Shown: positions 1 to 12,300, counted from the stretch's first letter. The stretch: 64,000 nucleotides of DNA from Triticum aestivum (GCF_018294505.1 NC_057809.1:510860741-510924740), one strand, 5' to 3'. Notes: generated by a model not told the origin, from the letters alone. Numbers and translations are program-made.

Positions 1-103
1 CCTGTGCGGGAGGGCCACCGACCCCTTCTTCCTCGCTATCGTATGTAGTGTGGGCAGATACGGCCTCCCGCCGCATGCCTTGCCACATCTCGACGACCCT
101 AAG
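1..103 (+). CDS. 3' part of a coding exon, unknown product
   Basis: Frame 2 is open from the window edge to base 103 and ends in AAG followed by a GTATAAG donor, which is good plant splice context. The peptide contains FFLAIVCSVGRYGLPPHALP and ends in LDDPK. The DNA is GC-rich and drops abruptly to AT-rich, intron-like sequence after the donor. I do not recognise the protein. The start lies outside the window, and no convincing partner exon was found in the following 2.9 kb. An acceptor-like TTGCTTACAG near 2150 is the only candidate. It could also be a captured gene fragment. Confidence 0.4.
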
Positions 104-2987
104 GTATAAGTTTCTTTGAAACCGTCGTTGCTCTAGCTGCATGTGGATCTTTTTCGATCTGTAGTCGAATCTAGGTCTTGGTTCAAAGAGGAAAGAAGGG
201 TGCGGTGGGCTGGAGCAAGAATCTAGGACGTGGTTCAATGAGGAAAGGAGGGGCGGAAAGTAGTATAGACCGGCTATCCAGCCGCTTTGTAGGTCGAAAA
301 GGGAAAAAGGGGGTAACCTAGTACACACATCTGTAAGGAACCGATATCTTTGTTCAAAAGGGAAAGAAACTGGGGGGTCGGGTAGTTTGCGCAGGACTAG
401 ATTTGCTGCCCTCACATAGGAAGAAGGTTCAAAGAGAACAAATATGGGACGAGCGCATATATGTTGCTTGGCTACATACTCTGCATCACCCATTTATATG
501 TGTGGACGCACATGGTGCTGGCATGTCCCATACAGCTATTTTTCTGTTGTTAATCTAAGAATGCCGCCGGAAAATTGAAGCAATGCCACTGTTAAAAGTA
601 AATTACATTTTTTAACAAATGTTGTTTCAAGAGAATGTCTCTATTAATATGAATCAATGCAACCGTTTTAGAAATGCTACTGTCCTACTTTGTTTTCCAT
701 CCAAGATAAGTTAGATGCTTCTTTCTATCACCGTTTGTTTCATCCTCCTTTATCAGCAAGTAATTGTTTCCTTTTTTGCCTCTGTTAAAACAGGGGTATC
801 GATTCAACTTGTTTCTATTGCGACATTTTTCTTCGCTACTCGAAACACTTATGTTTTAAGAGTGTTTTGTGCAGTTCAACTTAACTGTCACACCGGTGAC
901 TTTGCTTAATTTTGGTGGAACTGCACAAAAGTAGATCGAGATTTGTTTCCGGTCTTCGTGGCGAGTTTTTTCAAATCTTGGTCTCAACCACATGATGTGC
1001 AGTGTTCTTTGAGATGTTGTGCTACTTGTTTTGGTACTGTTTTAAATAAATGTTGAATTTAAGCTATTGTATTGCTGTCTTTTCCCATTAAGTAGTGAAC
1101 AAAAATGGGACCAACCCAGACATGATGCTTGTTGCTTTGTTACAACAAATTCAGCATCACCCCCTTTATAAGCCAGTAATTGATGCCACTCTCAGAATTA
1201 ACTACTGAATCTTATTTCAAAACTGCAACACTTGTTAGGGATTGGCGGGATTACCATTTTTGTGGCCGCATGTTTCATCCTCCTTAGCCAGTAATTGATT
1301 CCTTTTTTGCCTCTGTTTAAATAGGGATTTCTATTCAACTTGTTGCTATTGTGACATTTTTCTTCGCTACGCGAAACAGTTTGCTTGATTTCAATGCAAC
1401 TGCACAAAACGAGATTGGATTTCCTATTCGTGTTGGCAAATTCGTACTTTATCTTGTCTGTCTCATGAAAGGTCAGTATAGGCCTTCATCCACATGATTG
1501 TGCAGTGTGCTTTGAGATGTTGTGCTACTTGTATTAGTACTATTTTAAATAAATGTTGAATTGAAGCTATTGTATTGCTGTCTTTTCCCATTAAGTAGTG
1601 AACAAAAATGTGACCAACCCAGACATGATGCTTGTTGCTTTGTTACAACAAACGCTGCATCACCCCCTTTATAAGTAGATGGAAGCACATACTGTTGTTG
1701 TGCCCACTCTCCCCTAGAACTGTTTATGCTTTTCGTTAATCTAATCTTGCCGGTAAAATTATGCAATACCACTCTCAGAATTAATTAACTACTGAATCTT
1801 AGTTCAAAACTGCAACACTTGCTAGGAATGGTACTATCCTGCTTTGTAGTTCTTTCTACATGTTTAACCAAGGTATTGTTAAGATAATGTCTCTGTTAAA
1901 ATGAATCAGTTGCATTGTTTTAGGAATGGTACTTTTCTGCTTTGTCGTTCTTTATACATGTTGAAACAAGGCATTGTTAAGATAATGTCTTAGTCAATAG
2001 GAATGAATCACACTGATGGAGAATTGCTACTCTCCTGCTTTGTTTCCCATTAAGATAAAGTAGATCAGTAGATGCTTTTCTTCTGGGACTACAAGTCATC
2101 AACCGTTATTTCTTAGTAATTGTTTCCCTTATACCTATTGTTGCTTACAGGGATATCAAAATTAAAGCTCGGGTTTATTCCGACTTTGATTTTAGTTGAA
2201 CTGCACAAAAGGAGCCAATGTGTCCAAGGCAAACTGCTGCATTACTGGGTCCAGTTGGTCGTTCCACTTTGCAGAAAGAAGCAGTCACTATTTGCGCTAA
2301 ATTATAGAAGGAATGACCGAGAAGCTTTACAGAGTATTATTAGACACCGGTGACATGACTAGTCTGCAGAGACCATTGGCAATTTAACAACACATGGAGT
2401 GCCCAAACAAGTACAAGAAGCTACGACAGGACTCCATGATCATAGGCATTACATATTTTGAATGGGAAAAGCTTGTCAAAGTTTAACCATTGATGTTACC
2501 AAGAAGACGTTAGTTTAATATATTGGAATAGGAAAACCTTGTCAAAATTTGCTCATTGATGTTAGACAGAAGACATGCATTTGATATTTTTGAGTGGGAC
2601 GCCCTTGCTGTGAGCAGCGTCGAGTGTTTTTTCCAATTCCAGTGTTCAGTTTAGAAGTAAATAGTTACTCTGCTGAGATATTCATGTGTTAAGAGTTTGT
2701 TCTGAATATTGTCTATGTAATGCCAGGCCTTCTGTTTGATTGCAAAGTTGAGCTTGGAATGTTGTGGCATGCGGCATCACGAGCTGTCCACCGTGCCTCC
2801 TGAGAATAATGCTTCGTATTGTTTTGCATGTCGATCTAATGGCAGTGATTTGCTGGTTAAGAAGATCATCCTCTTATGTTGTTTCCGTGCTTAAGACGTT
2901 CATTGTCTGATGTTTCATTCATAGCATATACGACAAGTCGGGTAGGTTAGACGTGAAACCATATGATCTTCCGACCAACTCATGATA
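104..2987. other. AT-rich non-coding stretch, probable intron or 3' region
   Basis: No frame longer than about 90 codons has coding character. The stretch is T-rich, contains the local duplication block described separately, and ends against a MITE target site. A short frame at about 2120-2353 follows an acceptor-like TTGCTTACAG and could be a last exon, but its peptide is not recognisable. Confidence 0.4.
440..2230. repeat. Block of diverged local tandem duplications
   Basis: Several segments recur in the same order. A segment reading TGCTTGTTGCTTTGTTACAA then GCATCACCCCCTTT occurs at about 1130 and 1629, with a weaker copy at about 459. Segments with AGTAATTG, a T-run, CCTCTGTT and an AG-GG acceptor-like junction occur near 745, 1285 and 2115. 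The phrase AACTGCACAAAA occurs near 921, 1398 and 2200. A shorter unit of about 100 bp (GGAATGGTACT, CTGCTTTGT) repeats near 1825, 1921 and 2020. The spacing is irregular at about 500-670 bp, so this is old, degenerate duplication and not a satellite. Confidence 0.65.
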
Positions 2988-2990
2988 TTA

Positions 2991-3431
2991 GGCCGTGATT
3001 GGATCGTCGTTTTCCAACCAAAACCGCTTGTAAAACTGACGCTTGTAAATTAAAGCAGATGGTCTCGGGCGAAGGCACTTAGTTGGTCGATTTCGACTAG
3101 TAAAATATCGGAAGTACTTCACACACGATAAAAACGCTGAATGACACTCGGACGATTTCTAATCCAGTCGTTAGCTGCTATTTCAGCCTTGCCCATGGAT
3201 GGCATGATACGCACGTCGTGCATGTATCGTCTAGTAATGTCGTCCATATAGCAGTGCTCGTAAAATATACACTGGTCTCTCAAATTACACGTGTAACCTG
3301 CCGGTTTTACTTACAGACCTCGAGCCCTCGGTTTCATTACGCCTGTATTTTACACGTTGTTTCCGATGACGAGTAAATTACACTTGTATGTTAATACAGT
3401 TTGAAATAAACCAGAGCTCCCAAGCGCGGCC
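2991..3431. mobile_element. PIF/Harbinger-like MITE (441 bp)
   Basis: The ends are imperfect inverted repeats: GGCCGTGATTGG on the left and, read on the other strand, GGCCGCGCTTGG on the right. The element is flanked on both sides by TTA (2988-2990 and 3432-3434). A TTA/TAA duplication with GGC-starting termini is the hallmark of PIF/Harbinger elements. There is no coding capacity, so it is a non-autonomous MITE. Confidence 0.75.
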
Positions 3432-3734
3432 TTACCGTTTCATGCTGTCTCAGTTTCTCGAAGGTGCTCATAGGTGTCCGATGATCCTGGCTTCCTGAAT
3501 GAGCAGCGGGCGCTGTATCAGACCATCCGTAGGGCCCGCGAGGCCCTCTCCGTTATCCTTCGAGTTGTTGTTTAGAGGAGAGCAGGGTATTAACTGGGCG
3601 GCTGTGGCCCGTCTAGCCCAGGCCAGATATCCAGCCCAAATACTAATTTTTTTCAAGATGAAAATGGCTAGCCCAGCTATACGTCTTTTTGAGGAATACC
3701 CAGGCAAGGTCAACTTGTTATTCTCCGCCCCGCT

Positions 3735-4205
3735 GGGCTGCAAATCTTTCCTAGGAGGGATGCATTAGGCTTAACAGGAAAATGGGCTTTAAAAATAATA
3801 AATGGGATGTAATTATAAAAACTAGACAGTAACTATAAAAAATGCACCAAACACGAAATTAGTTTATAAAATATTATTTATGGATTTTGAAAATATTAAA
3901 TTTTCATTGTTGCGCGCGCAATGTTTTGTTGGATTTTTACGTAATACAAATTTATATTTAATCTGACTAGAAATTTCGGGATAAAAATATTTTGGATCCC
4001 ATCAAAATGTGGGAAATTTTATTGAATTCTGTCTTCAACGGTTGGTTGAAATTATTAATCATTGTCGTAGCTAGAAAATGGGTTGTACTTTTAACAAACT
4101 GTAAATGGGTTGTTGTAAATTCCATTAGAATTCAAAAATGGGATGTACATTCTTACAAAACGCAAATGGGCTATAAGTTCTCTGCCACACACTTGTGGGC
4201 CTACT
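3735..4205. repeat. AT-rich unit segment, copy 1
   Basis: AT-rich segment with recurring AATGGGCT, AATGGGTTGTA and AATGGGATGTA phrases and GTTGGATTTT. It is paralogous to 6735-7190 and, inverted, to about 28990-29440. It precedes the GC-rich unit that starts with GGGCCTACTAAG. Confidence 0.55.
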
Positions 4206-6700
4206 AAGTGACGCGTCCCCTAAAAAAATAACTTGACGCGTATGCAAGGCTTTGTCAACTTATTATAGTCAACACACGGTTCTAGCAGCAGTGGCCATTG
4301 GATGTCTATCCAACGGATGTCGTGCTTCTTCTTCAATCTCGGATATTCTTAGCTTCGGCCGCCCAAAAAATGATTCCTCCCCCTGACATCTGGGGCGCAT
4401 CGTTTCGAAGGCTGGCCTGTGGGCCTACTAAGTTGGAGCGTACCAAGGGCTTTGTCAACTTAGTCAATATAAACGATTCTAGCTTCAGTGACCATACAAT
4501 GTCCATCCAACGGTTGTAGTGCTTCTTCAACCTCTAGTCTTCTTGGTCCAACCGTCCAAAGCAGCGCCGGTCGTGCCGCCTGCTCCTGCCTCTCGTGGCT
4601 GGCTGTGCTGCCGCGGAGGCCTCACCGCCCCCATACTACTCCCACCGCTGGCCAGGCCATCCCTCCACTCACCCACACCCCCCTGTTACTCTGCGGCAAC
4701 GACAGCCTCACACCGCAGCCGAACCAGTGAACCCTTGTACTCCTCTCCGCGCGGGCGTCCACTGTTGTGTCTTCCCCGGCTCCGTGTCGTCCCCTTCCTA
4801 GGCCTCGCCATCGTCCACCGCCCTGGTGCTCTCGGCGCGGCATGGTCAACGTGGTCAACGACCGACTTCCATCGGAAGTGTACTGTACGTGGAGAGGCTG
4901 ACAGCTGGGTCCACGGCGGCTGCAAGGAAGTGCCTCCTTATTACGCAAAAAATAATTATTCCTCCACCTGACAGCGGGGACCCACCGGACGGGCCACCTT
5001 ATTTCATGAAAAAAACGTTTCCCCCTGACTGCTGGGACCCACCGGACGGGCCACCGTATTTCGCGAAAAAAATGTTCCCCCCGCTGTCAACTCGGACCCA
5101 CCGGAAGTGCCTCCTTATTACGCACAAAAAAATGAATACTCCCCCTGCTAGCTGGGACCCACCTTGGTGGGAGGCTGACTTGTGGGACCTACCGCGTTTT
5201 CCCATCTCCGAGTCGTTCCAGTCCGGGGCCTCGCCGTCGTCCACCACCTCGCTGCGTTCGGTGCGGCGTGGTCAACAAATGAGAGTCATCGGAAGAGGAC
5301 TGTACGTGGAGAGCCTGACGACTGGGACCCACGAGGTCCATGGTCGCATGCAAGGAAAGTTCCTCCTTATTAAGCTAAAAAATGTTTCCTCCACCTGACA
5401 ACTGGGACCCACCGGCTGTATCTTCGCACGGAAGGAAGTGCCTCCTTGTTTTGCAAAAAAATTATTCATCCCGTTGACAGCTGGGACCCGTCAGATTTGG
5501 TGACTGACATGTGGGCCTACTAAGCGGACGTGTACGCACAGCTTTGTCAACTTAATCAACAAATGATTCTAGCAGCTGGACTGTTGGATGTTAATCCAAT
5601 AGCCATGCGGCTTCTTCAACCTCTGTTCTTGCTCCTGTCTCCCGTGGGCGGCACCGCGGCTGTGCTACCGCGCACCCAAACTAGTGAAGTTCCCCACTCC
5701 TCTCCATCTGCGACTCCACTGCCCCGTCTTCCCCATCTCCGGGTCGTTCCAGTCTGGGTGCGCTCGGCACGGTGTGGTCAACGTGGTCAACAACTAAGAG
5801 TCATCGGAAGATGACTGTACGTGAGAGGCTGACAGTGGGGACGCACCACGCCCATGGACGCATGCATGCAACAGAACGCGGCGAGGTCAACGTGGTCAAG
5901 GAACGACTTCCATCGGAAGTATACTATACGTGGAGAGTCTCAGCTGGGTCCATGGCCGCAGCAAGTAAGTGCCTCCTTAATACACGGAAAATAATGATTC
6001 CTCCAACTGACAGCAGGGACCCACTGGACGGGCCACCGTATTTTGTGAAAAAAATGTTTGCCCCCTGACTGCTGGGACCCACCTGACGGGCCACTGTATT
6101 TTGCGAAAAAACTTTTCCCCTGCTGTCAGCGCGGACCCACCGAAAGTTCCTCCTTATTACGCACAAAAAAAGAGTACTCCCCCGGCCAGCTGGGACCCAC
6201 CTTGGTGGGGGCTGACTTGTGGGCCTACTAAGTTGATGGGGATGAAGGGCTTTGTCAACTTAGTCAATATGAATGATTCTAGCTCCAGTGACCGTACGAT
6301 GTCCATCCAACGGCCGTAGTGCTTCTTCAACCTCTGGTCTTCTTGCTCCAGCCGCCCAAAGCAGCGTTGGTCGTGCCACATGCTCCTACCTCCCATGGCC
6401 GGCTGTGCTGCCGCGGAGGCCTCACCACCCCCTACTATTCCCACCGCTGGCCAGGCCCTGCGGCGATGGCAGCCTCACACCGCAGCCGAACCAGTGAACC
6501 CTCGTACTCCTCTCCGCGCGGGCTTCCACTGCCGCGTCTTCCCCGGCTCCGCGTGGTCCCCTTCCTAGGCCTCGCCGTCGTCCATCGCTGTGGTGCTCTC
6601 CGCGCGGCATGGTCAACGTGGTCAAGGAACGACTTCCATCGGAAGAGTATTGTACGTGGAGAGGCTGACAGCTGGGTCCACGGCCACAGCCCAATTTTTT
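4203..6700. repeat. GC-rich CACTA-associated units, copies 1-4
   Basis: The unit opens with CTACTAAGTTGACGGGGACG-like sequence and GGGCTTTGTCAACTTAGTCA. It then has a TCCATCCAACGG core, CTTCTTCAACCTCTG, a CCGCCC block, and TGGTCAACGTGGTCAA before a GTACGTGGAGAGGCTGACAG block. Starts lie near 4203, 4427, 5517 and 6227. Within it, a submotif of about 50-60 bp (GCTGGGACCCACCGGACGGG, CACCGTATTTCGCGAAAAAA) is itself tandemly repeated, for example at 4960-5160 and 6000-6200. Long open frames here are by-products of GC-rich repeats and shift frame between copies. Confidence 0.6.
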
Positions 6701-6734
6701 GTGATTTGCCAAGTAAGTCGCTTTGTCAGGCCTG

Positions 6735-7190
6735 TTGGGCTGCAAATCTTTCAAGACGAGGAGAGCTTTCATTCGGCTGGCCGAGAAAATGGCCCATCAC
6801 TAATGAGAAATGGGTTGTACATTTTTAAAACACATCAAACCGGCAATTAGTTTCAAATATCTTTTTTTTCATTTCGAGATTCTAAATTACATAAATTTTT
6901 ATGCGTGGAGAATTTGTTGGATTTTATATTGATATACATTTATTTTGAAAATCAGTTTGAATGTGAGTCGAAATTTCAGGATGAAAAACAGTTCGGACCA
7001 CACCGAAATATGCAAAATTTCATATAATTTTTTAACCGTGGCCACAATATGGGCTGTAATGCTAACAAAAATAATATGGGCTCCAAAAAAACCTTAATAA
7101 TTAGCAAATGGGCTGTAAATTATTAGAAATAATGGCAGATGGGATGTATGCTGTTTTCCACAGATTTGAGGCTTTCCTAAAAAAAGGTTG
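6735..7190. repeat. AT-rich unit segment, copy 2
   Basis: Paralogue of 3735-4205, sharing GTTGGGCTGCAAATCTTTC, GAGAAATGGGTTGTA and GTTGGATTTT in the same order. It separates two groups of GC-rich units, which suggests that the larger period of the array is a composite of AT-rich plus GC-rich parts. Confidence 0.55.
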
Positions 7191-8600
7191 ACGCACAAGC
7201 AGTGACTGTTGGATGGTCATCCAACGGTCGTCGTGCTTTTTCAATCTCTGCTCTTCCTGCTCCAGCCGCTCAAACAAGCGCCGGCGGGATTGCCTGCTCC
7301 CTCCTCCCCGCGGTCGGCTCTGCTGCCATGCAGGCCTCACCGCCCGACCATACTCCCATCGCTGGCCTAGCCATCCCTGTACTCACCCACACCTGCTGTT
7401 ATTCTCCGGCGACGGTAGACGAACCAGTAAACCCTCGTACAGTCGTACTCCCCTCGGTGTGGGAAACAACTACCAAGTCTTCCCTGCCTCCGTGTCGTTC
7501 CCTTCCTAGGCCTCGCCGTCGTCCACTGCCCTGGTGCTCTCGGCGCGGCCTGGTCAACGTGGTCTACGACCGACATGCATCTGAAGTGGACTATACGTGG
7601 AGAGGCCGACAGCTGGGTCCACGGCCGCATGCAAGGAAATGCCTCCTTATTACGCGCAAAATAATGATTCCTCCACCTGACATCAGGGACCCACCGAAAG
7701 GGCCTCTGTATTTCACGAAAAAAACGTTAGCGCCGCTGACAGCTCGGACCCACCAGCTATATCTTCGCACTCAAGGAAGTGCCTCCTTATTATGCACAAA
7801 AAAATGAATACTCCCCCTGTTAGCTAGGACCCAGTATAGTGACAGGCTGACTTGTGGGCCTACTAAGTTGACGGGGACGGAGGGCTTTGTCAACTTAGTC
7901 AATATGCACGATTCTAGCTCCAGTGACCATACGATGTCCATCCAACGGCCGTAGTGCTTCTTCAACATCTGCTCTTCTTGCTCCAGCCGCCCAAACCAGC
8001 GCGGGTCGTGTCTCGTGCTCCTGCCTCCCATGGCCGGCTGCGATGCGGCGGAGGCCCCACCGCCCCCTACTATTCCCATCGCTGGCCAGGCCATCCCTCT
8101 ACTCACCCACACCCCATGTTATTCTGCAGTGACGACAGCCTCACACTGCAGTGAACCAGTGAATCCTCGTACTCCTCTACGCGTGGGCATCCACTGCCGC
8201 GTCTTCCCCGGCTCCGCATCGTCCCCTTCCTAGGCCTCGCCATCGTCCACTGCCCTAGTGCTCTCGGCGCGGCATGGTCAACATGGTCAAGGAACGGCTT
8301 CCATTGGACGTGGACTGTACGTGGAGAGGCTGACAGCTGGTTCCACGACCGCAGCAAGGAAGTGCCTCCTTATTACATGCAAAATAATTATTCCTCCACC
8401 TGACAGCGGGGACCCACCGGACGGGCCACCGTATTTCGCAAAAAAATATTTGCCCCTAACTGCTGGGACCCACCAGCTACATCTTCGCACGCAAGGAAGT
8501 GCGTCCGGGCAAAAAAACGATTCGCCCCCTGACTGCTGGGACCCACCAGCTACATCTTCGCAGGCAAGGAAGTGCCTGACAGTCGGGACCCACCTGGTCG
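7190..8600. repeat. GC-rich CACTA-associated units, copies 5-6
   Basis: Two further copies of the unit (starts near 7190 and 7860) with the same TCCATCCAACGG, CTTCTTCAAC and GGTCAACGTGGTC landmarks. They end in repeats of GACCCACCAGCTACATCTTC, AAGGAAGTGC and CCCCCTGACTGCTGG between 8450 and 8600. Confidence 0.6.
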
Positions 8601-9020
8601 AAGCGTACGTAGCGTTGTCATTCTGGTCGCGAACGTGTACGTACATATATACTGGTTGATGTAAAGGCGCGCACGTGTCATAGTAGAGGCGCGCACATAG
8701 CATGTACATGTACGTACAGCGGCCAGGGTGCAAGAAAGAAAATACGGCCACATATGTGTACATACAGGCGGGGTCTGAACGCCTACTCGCGCATACGTAC
8801 GGCCAGGGCTCGTGTACATGGCTGGGTCGGAACGGAGAAATAGCGTCGTCGTCGTGTTCATGGGGAGGCAACGGAATGCGTCCTGTTCATGGGGAGGCAA
8901 CGGAATACGTCGTGTTCATCGGGAGGCAATGGAACGCATGGGAGCCAACCGGCTGGGTCAGAACGAAATGTGTGGTCATGTTCATCAGGAGGGCTTGGAC
9001 GGAATAGGTGATGGAAACGA
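8601..9020. repeat. Subterminal spacer with short ~32-bp repeats
   Basis: GTACGT-rich spacer followed at about 8850-8945 by three near-copies of a unit containing GTTCATGGGGAGGCAACGGA. The same sequence is present inverted in the right arm at about 27370-27715, so it belongs to the CACTA subterminal region. Confidence 0.5.
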
Positions 9021-9330
9021 GGCCTGGCGTACCGCACAACAGAGGAAACGGACCTCCTACATTCGGAATGGGGTCCTGTTGATCGGGAGGGGTGTGGCGT
9101 ATCGCAAAACGGAGGAAACAGACCTCCTACGGTCGAAACGGGGGTCCTGTTGATCGGGAGGGGTGTGGCGTACCGCAAAACGGACGAAACGGGCCTCCTA
9201 CGGTCGAAACAGGGGTCCTGTTGATCGGGAGGAGTGTGGCGTACCGCAAAACAGACGAAATGGACCTCCTACGGTCGAAACGGGGGTCCTGTTCATTGGG
9301 AGGGGTGTGGCGTACCGCAAAACGGGACTC
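9021..9330. repeat. 71-bp tandem repeats, about 4-5 copies
   Basis: The phrase GGTGTGGCGTACCGCAAAAC recurs with a 71-bp period (about 9021, 9092, 9163, 9234, 9305). Each copy contains GACCTCCTACGGTCGAAAC and GGGGTCCTGTTGATCGGGAG. Subterminal tandem repeats of this size are typical of plant CACTA elements. The array recurs inverted at about 27140-27370. Confidence 0.8.
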
Positions 9331-9339
9331 CACGGGATA

Positions 9340-9665
9340 CTGTTCATCTCCACCGTCGACCTCCTCCAGCTTCCACGGGCTACCGTCGACCTCCTCCAGC
9401 CTCCACGGGCTCCTGTTCATCCAGCCTCCACCGCGCGCTACTCCACCGACTACTATTCAACCACCCCTCCACGGGCACCCCTCCACCGTGTATTGTTCAT
9501 CTAGCCCTCCACACCACGGGGTCCTATTCAACCACCCCTCCACGGGCACCCCTCCATCGTCTACTGTTCATCCAACCCTCCACACCACGGGGTCCTATTC
9601 ATCCATAGGCAACGCCACCGCCCACTGTTCATCCACCCCCCCGCAACCCTCACTGTTCATCCTAG
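9340..9665. repeat. C-rich subterminal minisatellite
   Basis: Irregular repeats of CACCCCTCCACGGGCACCCC, TCTACTGTTCATCCA and CACACCACGGGGTCCTATTC. It is the inverted counterpart of 26740-27130 in the right arm. The copy order differs slightly between arms, which suggests unequal exchange within each array. Confidence 0.7.
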
Positions 9666-9669
9666 AGGC

Positions 9670-10139
9670 AGCATCGATCAGCTTCAGTCAGCAGCAGTAG
9701 CGAAGGAATCGCTCGATTGGGTTCAGTTAACAGCCATTGATCGATCGCTCGGGTTCAGTTAGAGCCCAACGCCTCGCTCGGGTTCAGTTAGAGCCAACGC
9801 CTCGCACACACACGCGTATGTGTACGAGAGAAACACGCATCGCTCGGACCCCGACCTCCCACCGTAACCGGGAACTCCCCGAAATTTTCCTCGCCCTCAC
9901 TTATATCATGGTTTTTTCTGTCATGGACGGCCCAAAGAACGTCATGCTGCTGCGTCTCCGGCCCGCCCAGGAAGAAAAGCCCATTTTTTGTCATGATTTT
10001 TTGTCATAGAAGTAGGATCCCACCACATCTATGATGATACCGGGTTTTTCACAATTATCGTCATAGAAGTGTCATATGTATGACAGAAAAAAAATTTCAT
10101 TTGGCCCAAAATGTCACGGATGTGTCTTTTTTTGTAGTG
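9670..10139. mobile_element. CACTA right terminal region
   Basis: Contains several GGGTTCAGTTA repeats, an E-P-like short motif series around CGATCGCTCGGG, then TCATGATTTTTTGTCATAG and a terminus ending TTTGTAGTG at 10139. The last roughly 470 bp match the complement of 26226-26700 at about 92% by eye, with small indels. Confidence 0.75.
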
Positions 10140-10964
10140 TATCCTTCATTGACCGTGAGAGCTTGTGATGGGCTAAGTTGGGACACCCCTGCAGGGTTTG
10201 AACTTTTGAAAGTCGTGCCCGCGGTTATGGACAGATGGGAATTTGTTAATATCCGGTTGTAGAGAACCTGACGCATAACTTAATTAAAATGAATCAACCA
10301 CGTGTGTAGCCGTGATGGTCTCTTCTCGGCGGGGTCCGGGAAGTGAACACGGTTCTTGTGTTATGCTTGAACGTAAGTAGTTACAGGATCACTTCTTGAT
10401 CACTTCTAGCTTCTCAACCGTTGCATTGCTTCTCTTCTCGCTCTTATTTGCGTATGTTAGCCACCACATATGCTTAGTGCTTGCTGCAGCTCCACCTCAC
10501 TACCCTTTCCTACCCATAAGCTTAAATAGTCTTGATCTCACGGGTGTGAGATTGCTGAGTCCTCGTGACTCACAGTTACTTCCAAACAGTTGCAGGTGCC
10601 GATTATACCAGTGAAGGTGACGCAACCAAGCTCAAGTGGGAGCTCGATGAAGATCTTGTTTGTTGTGTATTTTCGTTTCCTGTTTATCAATAGTGGAGCC
10701 CAGTTGGGACGATCGGGGATCTAGCATTTGGGGTTGTCTTCTTTTATTTTGGTTCCGTAGTCGGAACTTGATTGTATTCTGGATGATGTATGTTTAACTT
10801 GTATTTGTGTGAAGTGGCGATTGTAAGCCAACTCCTTATCCCTTTCCTATTCAGTACATGGGATTGTGTGAAGATTACCCCTCTTGCAACAAACCTACCA
10901 TGCGGCTATGCCTCTAAGTTGTGCCCCGACACGTGGGAGATATAGCCGCATCGTGGGTGTTACA
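10140..10964 (+). mobile_element. LARD-like Gypsy 5' LTR, 3' end only
   Basis: The segment begins exactly at the CACTA terminus and ends GTGGGTGTTACA, which complements the TGTGACGCCCC start of the 3' LTR at 22968. A primer-binding site follows at once. The last bases, ATAGCCGCATCGTGGG, resemble the LTR end of the barley LARD called Sukkula as I remember it. The missing 5' part of this LTR is not seen elsewhere in the window. Confidence 0.7.
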
Positions 10965-10966
10965 AG

Positions 10967-10981
10967 TTGGTAATCAGATCC
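10967..10981 (+). other. Primer-binding site of the LARD-like element
   Basis: TTGGTAATCAGATCC lies two bases after the LTR end. It resembles the initiator-Met tRNA complement TGGTATCAGAGC with one inserted A and one substitution. Confidence 0.6.
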
Positions 10982-12300
10982 TTCCCCGACTTAGGAGCAC
11001 CCTGCTTGATCGAATCGCTGATGTTGTTGAGTCTAGAACAAAATGTTTTGAGTCTTAGGATTATATATATCAGAGAGTAGGATTCTTTTTGCTCCTCAGT
11101 CCCTTCGTCGCTCTGGTGAGGCCTCCTGACGTAGAGTTTTGACTCTTCTCTCCTCAAATTTCACGAATTTTTTTTAGGATCACGCGGGTATCTTGGAATC
11201 GTTCCGATGGTTTTGTGACAAGAACATTGTTCTTGGTGCCTCCTGACATTTAGGGGTTGTGGCAGTGTCCCAGGGAGTTGAGCTCCGAGGTGTTGTCATC
11301 ACAATTTTATTGTTATAGTTTTGGAATACCTGAGTTTCGCCGACATCGAAAATCTCTTTTATGCAGTTGTTGGTGAGATAACCTCGACACCACCCAGTAC
11401 TACGGTGGGAGTTCGGGAGTATTGCCATAACTAGTATAACAGATGCTTTTCGAAGGTTGAGGTACACGATTTCTGAAGGTTTCTTGGTTATGTGTTGAAG
11501 GATGGATACAGCTGGATGTCGGAATTGTTAGTTTCGGTGAGATATAATGCTTCCCCTGTATCCCCAACACCTGATTGCATAACCAGAAAGTTTCGGGAGT
11601 TCATAAGTGGGAATTCAAGTAGCTCCTAGAATATCTTTGCAACAACACATGATACAATATGGGGTCTATCAGATGTTTGTTTCTGGCTTATTTTGCAAGT
11701 CAAATCCTTGTTTTGTTTTTGTTGTGGTATTCGAGTTGCTTCAATGTCAAGTGTTGATTCCATACCTTTCCTAAGCGGTGTTTTCATATTTCTATGTGAA
11801 TACCAATCCCTCTTGATCATCGAGGTTGTCATGCCATTCATTCCAACCGGTGCGTTTCCCTTCAAGATGATCCTATCATTTTCCCTTCCGCTAGATCAAT
11901 TCTAAGTTTTCTCAACGGTATTTGTTTTATCCGTCCCAAGTTGACTTTGTTTTTCCCGCCCTCCCACCCATTTTCTTCAAGGACTCAGATTTCTTAATCA
12001 AGTATCAATTTCATTCATGTGAAGACTCTTCATCCTTTTCCTTCAATGTTCTTACCTGGTGATTCTCAGGAAGATGCTAAGGAAGCTTCAAGTTCAACAT
12101 TCTCCATTCTCTTTTCTTCTTTGGTGGATTCAAGCCAAGTTTTCGGTGTTGACCATATTCCCTTCATCGCTTCAAGTGCTTTTGTATACCGGTGTATCTC
12201 TTAATCAGTCACTTTTCGCTATTCAATGGTTCCGGAGTGCCAAAGATATCTTAGAAGATTCGTGTTTTCACTCCTAATCCGTTCAAGCTATTTCGAGGAT

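Larger units (their letters stand above)
3582..10139. mobile_element. CACTA-associated repeat array, left arm, right terminus at 10139
   Basis: The right end reads TTTTTTTGTAGTG, the complement of the CACTA signature CACTACAAAAAAA, and abuts LTR sequence of a Gypsy element. Working inward there is a conserved subterminal region, a minisatellite, 71-bp tandem repeats and then several copies of a GC-rich unit alternating with AT-rich unit sequence. No transposase is visible. No CACTACAAAA left terminus was found, so the outer boundary (taken as where homology with the right arm begins) is soft. The inner part matches the inverted array at 26226-29435 at roughly 90% by eye, the outer part less well. 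Confidence 0.6.

Noticed and set aside
4519..6828. Several open frames of 100-190 codons on both strands
   Set aside because: They lie in GC-rich CACTA-associated units, change frame from unit to unit, and contain no recognisable domain.
9092..9700. Open frame of 202 codons and overlapping frames on both strands
   Set aside because: They run through 71-bp tandem repeats and a C-rich minisatellite; the repeat period is not a multiple of three and the peptide is low complexity.
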